From Methanosphaera sp. rholeuAM74 (GTDB lineage: Archaea; Methanobacteriota; Methanobacteria; Methanobacteriales; Methanobacteriaceae), in assembly GCA_003266075.1 (NCBI GenBank), contig MUZZ01000058.1, positions 7,432-23,624 of the forward strand: a stretch of 16,193 nt of DNA. Direction: 5' to 3'. Made by a program: the position numbers and the translations under genes. How positions within the stretch are numbered: position 1 is the stretch's first letter; each line of letters opens with the position of its first letter. The notes under the pieces were generated by a model. That model was not told where the DNA came from and made no database searches. It saw nothing but the letters and a program-made list of their open reading frames with translations. Shown one piece after another: positions 13,301 through 16,193 of this stretch.

Positions 13301-16192
13301 TGCTGTGAAGTTGTAGTCTCCTGTTTTGTTTAGGTTTGTGGTTATTGTTGCAATTCCGTCCTGTACTGGTGCTTGTCCTATTTTCTTGGTTGTTCCATCT
13401 GGGTTGGTTATTGTGATGTTGACTATTCCGTCTGGTACTTTGTCACCGTTTGCGTCTAGTACTTCTGCCTCGAATGTGACGTTTCCTGCCGTGTTGTTCG
13501 TGATTTTTAGTGTGGTTGTTGTGCCTATTTTTGTAGCCTGTACGTCAGCTAGTGTTGTTTCGTTGCCGTTGAATACTTCATTTCCATCATATTTGACTTT
13601 TAACGTGTATTTTCCAACATCGTTGATGTCTAGTTTAACGTTCCTTGCTACTCCGTTTTCTACTTGTCCTTCTCCGACTTTTTCATCTCCAATGTACACT
13701 TCTACTGTTCCGTTTTCTACTACTGCGTCAGTGTCCACTCCTTTTACATTGACATCTACTTTGAAGTTTGTGATTGTAGTGTTTGTTACTGTTGCCTGTA
13801 CTGTTGTGTTTAGTTTGTCTACCACAAATTCAGTGATGGTTACTGGTGATTTGAGGTATCCGTTTGTTGCGTCTTCTAGTACGTATCCTGTTATTGAAAC
13901 GTTTTTACCTACTGTTGTGTTGGTGTACTCATATAGTCCTGCTCCGTCAGTTAATTCTACTTCTACGAAGTCACCATCCACTATTAGTAGTGCTGTTCCT
14001 GTGACAGGGTTTCCTAGTTCATCGGTTGCGTTTAGTTTGATGTTGCTTGTCTGGTTTATTATTACATCTTCGGATGTGATGTTGAGGAATGTTGGCATTG
14101 GTTTGATGTCTGATACTATTGTTGTGTTTGCGTTTTTGTTGTATACTGGTGTTTCATTGTATTCAACATTGATTGTGACGTCGTTTGTTGATATTGGTGT
14201 GTAGTCTATTGTGACTTGACCACGTTTGTCTGTGTTTAGTGTTTCTGATGCGATTTCATGTCCGTTCTGTGTTACTGTTACTTTAACTGTTTCTCCTGCC
14301 GGTAGTGTTTTCGTGTCATTTGATATTGTGACTGTTGCACTTGTTGGTTTGTGTGCTGTTACAGGACTGTCTGGTAGTGTTACTATTGTAGTGTTTAGTT
14401 TGGCTACTTCTATTGTAACGTCCTGTGGTTCTACTGGGTTGTATCCTTCGGTTGGTGTTACTAGATTTGCGGTTATTGTCACATTTTTACCTTCATGTGT
14501 GTCCTTGTATGCGTATGTGCCTTTACCGTTTTCGGCTACGTTTACTGTTACTGGTTTGTCCATGCCTGGGATTGTTAGTTCTACTGTTCCTTTTATTGGG
14601 TTTTGTTGGTCATCGGTTAGTGTTACTGTGACTTTGCTTGTACCGTTTATCACGGTGTCTTCTGCTGTTACGTTCATTATAATGTTTGCAGATTGAATGT
14701 CGTTGATGACTTCTTCTGCGATGTTTTCATTGTATACTGGTGTTTCATCATATTTTACCTTGATTATGACTTGTTCTGTGTTTTCTGGTGTGAAGTCTAC
14801 TTTGACTTGACCGTTTTCATCTGTTGTTAGTGGTGTTTCTGTGACTAGTATTGCGTCTCCCTGTGTTACGAATACTTTAACTGTTTCTCCTGCTGGTAGT
14901 GTGCTTGTCTCATTGGATACTGTTACTGTTGCCGTGCTTGGTTTATGTGCGGTTATTGGTGTGTCTGGTATTATTACTATTGTAGTGTTTAGTTTTGCTA
15001 CCTCGAATGTTTCAGGATTTGATTCTGATACTATGTATCCTTCTTCTGGATCAGTTGCTAGTTTAGCTGTTACTGTCACGTTTTTGCCCTCGGTCGTGTT
15101 TGTGTAGTTGTATGTCGTTGTACCATCTTCATCAGTTGTTACTGTAACTGAGTCTGTGTTTCCTTTTTCATCCGTGAATGTTAGGTCTACGTCTCCAGTT
15201 ACTGGTTTTCCATCTTCATCTGATACTGTTACGGTTATCGTGCTTGTACCGTTTATTGTGGTATTGGTTACTTCTAATGCTATTTCTGTTGCTATTGGTG
15301 TGACTTCTTTAGTTTCGTTTGTAGCGTTTTCTAGGTATACATCGCTTTCTGGGTGTTCTACACTTACAGTTACAGGTGTGCCTGTTACTGGTATGAAGTT
15401 CACTGTTGCCTGGCCTTTATCGTCTGTGGTGACTGTTTCGTTTGCAAGTATGTTTCCTTCATCGTCTGTGATTATTACATTTACTGCTTCAGTTGGAACT
15501 GTTTTATCTGTTTCGTTTGTTAGTGTGATTGTTGTGGTTGCGTTTTTATGTGCTGTTAGGTCGCTTGTTTCGATTGCTATGGCTATTGGTAGTTTCTGTA
15601 CTTCAAATGTTGTTTCAGTTACTGAACTTCTTATGTATCCATTGGTTTCATTGTCTGCTACGTAACCTGCTATTGTAACGTTTCGACCGATTGTTGTGTT
15701 GGTGTATTCGTATTCGCCAATTCCATCATTTATTTCTACTTCTACGAGGTTACCATCTATGGTTAGTATTGCCATACCAGTTACTGGGTTTGCTTCATCG
15801 TCTGTTGCGTTTAATTTGATGAGGCTTGTACCGTTTATTGCTACGTCTTGTGATGTGATTTTAAGGTGTGTGTTTATTGGTTTTATGTTTCCAATTGTTG
15901 TAGCGTTTTCTGCACTATTGTATACTGGTGTTTCATTGTATATTGCCGTGATTGTTATATCATCAATGTTTACTGGTGTGTAGTCAACTGTTACTGTACC
16001 ATTTTCGTCTGTTGTGAATGTTTTGTTTACAAGTACTTCTTTACCTTGGGTAATGATTACTGTTACGTTTTCATTTGCTGGTAGTGTGCTTGTCTCATTG
16101 GATACTGTTATATTTACACTTGTTGGTTTGTGTGCCGTTACAGGTGTATCTGGTACTATTTCGATGACTGGGTCTAGTTTATCGACGCTTAG
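10307..16192 (-). CDS. Giant adhesin-like surface protein of Ig-like modules, C-terminal part, cut by the right window edge
   Basis: The frame is open from the stop at 10307-10309 to the right edge with no stop, so the Met codon at 15775 is internal and the N-terminus (signal peptide) lies outside; at least 1,961 residues are present. It is built of ~90-105-residue beta-sandwich (Ig-like/Big) modules, very rich in Thr, Asn and Val, with dozens of N-X-S/T sequons. Layout from N to C: an alternating A/B array (A marked 'TAHKP', B marked 'INGTS...TD..GNPV'), then alternating C ('TAGN...') and D ('NNTVGNT...DP.TGKPIA.AP') modules, then four or so different modules similar to Ig-like repeats of methanogen adhesins. 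No C-terminal membrane helix or sorting motif is seen. The only three Cys in the visible part lie in the last ~195 residues. Role: surface attachment or interaction, inferred from family; the ligand is unknown. Nothing in view binds pseudomurein. Confidence 0.92.
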   Translation of the reverse strand, partial: LSVDKLDPVIEIVPDTPVTAHKPTSVNITVSNETSTLPANENVTVIITQGKEVLVNKTFTTDENGTVTVDYTPVNIDDITITAIYNETPVYNSAENATTIGNIKPINTHLKITSQDVAINGTSLIKLNATDDEANPVTGMAILTIDGNLVEVEINDGIGEYEYTNTTIGRNVTIAGYVADNETNGYIRSSVTETTFEVQKLPIAIAIETSDLTAHKNATTTITLTNETDKTVPTEAVNVIITDDEGNILANETVTTDDKGQATVNFIPVTGTPVTVSVEHPESDVYLENATNETKEVTPIATEIALEVTNTTINGTSTITVTVSDEDGKPVTGDVDLTFTDEKGNTDSVTVTTDEDGTTTYNYTNTTEGKNVTVTAKLATDPEEGYIVSESNPETFEVAKLNTTIVIIPDTPITAHKPSTATVTVSNETSTLPAGETVKVFVTQGDAILVTETPLTTDENGQVKVDFTPENTEQVIIKVKYDETPVYNENIAEEVINDIQSANIIMNVTAEDTVINGTSKVTVTLTDDQQNPIKGTVELTIPGMDKPVTVNVAENGKGTYAYKDTHEGKNVTITANLVTPTEGYNPVEPQDVTIEVAKLNTTIVTLPDSPVTAHKPTSATVTISNDTKTLPAGETVKVTVTQNGHEIASETLNTDKRGQVTIDYTPISTNDVTINVEYNETPVYNKNANTTIVSDIKPMPTFLNITSEDVIINQTSNIKLNATDELGNPVTGTALLIVDGDFVEVELTDGAGLYEYTNTTVGKNVSITGYVLEDATNGYLKSPVTITEFVVDKLNTTVQATVTNTTITNFKVDVNVKGVDTDAVVENGTVEVYIGDEKVGEGQVENGVARNVKLDINDVGKYTLKVKYDGNEVFNGNETTLADVQATKIGTTTTLKITNNTAGNVTFEAEVLDANGDKVPDGIVNITITNPDGTTKKIGQAPVQDGIATITTNLNKTGDYNFTAGYQGTDKYNSSTSSKLPEQILPRTADIAANVVNDTLNNTVVNVTLTDPTTQSPIPNAPIQVLDENGTKVGEGRTDKNGNANITLTVPVGPENLTVLYPGNATYNTTNTSLPITVQPRPSKTTITLLNDTAGNVTVKATVTDKQNGKKVTSGPIDIVAIDKNGNEKIVGKGIFNGTNTIPITTDIDEIGDYNLTARFKGNENYTESEADTLPTKVVGRQSNLTTKVSNNTVGNTTINATLKDPVTGKPIADAPVIVTLPNGTNVTGKTDDKGKVAIPVDLPAGKQNVTVTYPGNDEYNATNTTVPVDVQKRGSKLTPKVANNTVGNTTINATLTDPVTGKPIANAPVTVTLPNGTKVTAKTDDEGKVAIPVDLPAGKQNVTVTYPGNDQYKPVNTTLPVNVVKRPTKTTAKVANKTAGNLTITANVTDKATGNSVPDGPVNATVNGKVVGTGTVKDGIATIPTNINKTGKYNITLNYGGNKNYTNSTANINNVDVTPRQSDLKVDVNNNTVGNTSINVTLTDPATGKPIANAPITVTLPNGTNITTKTNSNGKATIPLNTTEGKQNIKVTYPGDNTYKAANKTVPINVQKVNVTITIQPINPVKINKTYLINATVVDSYGKPVKEGQVQLTVNGTDIGKVTLTNGTVYAKYSNPLKGTYPVVAKYLGTTKYNTDTDNTTVDILKLNTTITLTDMSAVIGDKIEIAANVTDENNNPVTDGNVIIKLNGLTIKDSNDQVIYADVVNGIAKIKFTVPLDWRGSSYNMTAVYGGTSRVYESSRGGPNKLIINYRTADIKLTLNPTTSCMDKTVKFIATVFDKDTKVKIKNGNVIFKINGQTLKDANGTAIQAKVENGLATYNYTLPDGMKARDYNITAVYAYKDFYRAEDSTNLTVTRVDIHFNVTEEVVNKKLVIKGKLLDPSNHTTVGQNTACIKINGETIKKADNNTQYFAINDGIVDITVNVPSKWYNKTINTIEIVTGDRYAYNECRYVTKQNITVV
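10310..11536 (-). repeat. C-terminal group of divergent Ig-like modules in the giant adhesin
   Basis: From 'KVNVTITIQPINPVKIN' to the C-terminus the modules differ from the arrays before them. Each has a strand like 'GNVIFKINGQTLKDANG' or 'GNVIIKLNGLTIKDSND' and a closing 'YNITAVY' or 'YNMTAVYGG'. They resemble the modules of the smaller wall-binding protein ('GGKVAFKVNG', 'YNITVKYGG') more than the C/D modules. The three cysteines of the protein are confined to the last two modules (S-C-M, A-C-I, E-C-R). Confidence 0.7.
11537..13814 (-). repeat. C/D alternating module array
   Basis: After one introductory module the order from N to C is C-D-C-D-D-C-D. C modules carry 'TAGN(V/L)T' and 'N(K)TGDYN' or 'KTGKYN'; D modules carry 'NNTVGNT', 'DP(V/A)TGKPIA', 'LPNGT' and 'TYPGN'. 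Most modules end with a short basic link (QPRP, VGRQ, QKRG, VKRP, TPRQ). The order suggests that a C-D pair is the duplicating unit, with a single-D duplication in the middle. Confidence 0.8.
12089..12646 (-). repeat. Recent 279-bp tandem duplication of one D module
   Basis: Two adjacent D modules of exactly 279 bp (93 codons) each occupy 12368-12646 and 12089-12367. Within them 70 bp is identical base for base (12423-12492 and 12144-12213), encoding 'GKVAIPVDLPAGKQNVTVTY' and flanking residues. Identity at synonymous sites shows that the copies arose recently or are being homogenised. Confidence 0.88.
13815..16192 (-). repeat. A/B two-module supra-repeat array, open at the right edge
   Basis: Four A modules are marked by the 'TAHK' motif at about 16127, 15545, 14942 and 14348. 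Spacings are 582, 603 and 594 bp, i.e. 194-201 residues, the length of an A+B pair. Each A module is followed by a B module with 'INGTS' or 'INQTS'. The first and last B modules share 'AL(L/I)...DG(N/D)(L/F)VEVE', so unit 0 and unit 3 are the closest pair. The array continues beyond the window. Confidence 0.8.
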
Positions 16193-16193
16193 T

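Noticed and set aside
12750..14204. Long plus-strand ORFs (188 and 292 codons) opposite the giant adhesin
   Set aside because: They are antisense shadows: the adhesin's Thr/Asn/Val codons leave few stops on the other strand. The products are Ser/Thr/Val/Phe-rich, have no RBS and follow the module period.
15775..15775. Met codon at 15775 as the start of the adhesin
   Set aside because: The frame continues open upstream to the window edge with the same module pattern, there is no signal peptide and no RBS, so this Met is internal.
15108..15983. Further plus-strand ORFs near the right edge opposite the adhesin
   Set aside because: Same cause: low-complexity translations repeating with the module length, no start signals.
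10307..16192. CRISPR array suggested by regular spacing of similar motifs
   Set aside because: The period (279 to 603 bp) is that of protein modules in one open frame; there are no short identical repeats with unique spacers.

Overview
The window reads as DNA from a methanogenic archaeon of the order Methanobacteriales, most like Methanosphaera from animal gut. The reasons are: low GC; coding strands rich in ATA, CTA and ACA codons; pseudomurein-binding repeats in a secreted protein; and a giant Asn/Thr-rich protein made of Ig-like modules, the 'adhesin-like protein' type that is abundant in these organisms. The genus is an inference from composition and gene content; no marker gene is present.

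Region 1 (1-5107, + strand) is a compact glycan-assembly operon. It holds the 3' end of a GT4 glycosyltransferase, a second GT4 enzyme overlapping it by ATGA, a 796-residue polytopic membrane protein that resembles archaeal DUF2206/GT-C-like proteins, and a third GT4 enzyme. Gaps are 6-24 bases or overlaps, so they are probably cotranscribed. Region 2 (5167-6636) is a sodium-coupled transporter of the NSS/SNF (LeuT-type) family with its ion-site residues in place. A T-rich stretch and a small hairpin follow it.

Region 3 (6877-7560) is a small double [4Fe-4S] protein of the QueG-like family. Its codon use is clearly different from every other gene here. It converges with a secreted cell-wall protein (7588-9294, - strand) made of a signal peptide, two Ig-like repeats, two pseudomurein-binding repeats and an unrecognised C-terminal domain. 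The start of that gene is odd: a perfect GGAGGT lies inside the annotated N-terminus and points at an ATT codon.

Region 4 (9295-10306) has no convincing gene. It holds candidate promoter elements, a possible decayed ORF, and the T-tract terminator of the next gene. Region 5 (10307 to the right edge, - strand) is the C-terminal ~1,960 residues of a giant surface protein. It has an A/B alternating array, then a C/D array with a recent 279-bp tandem duplication, then a distinct C-terminal set of modules. Its N-terminus lies beyond the window.

Overall this is a cell-surface locus: enzymes that build sugar chains, a wall-binding protein, and a large adhesin carrying very many N-X-S/T sequons. No CRISPR array, tRNA, rRNA or intact insertion sequence was seen.
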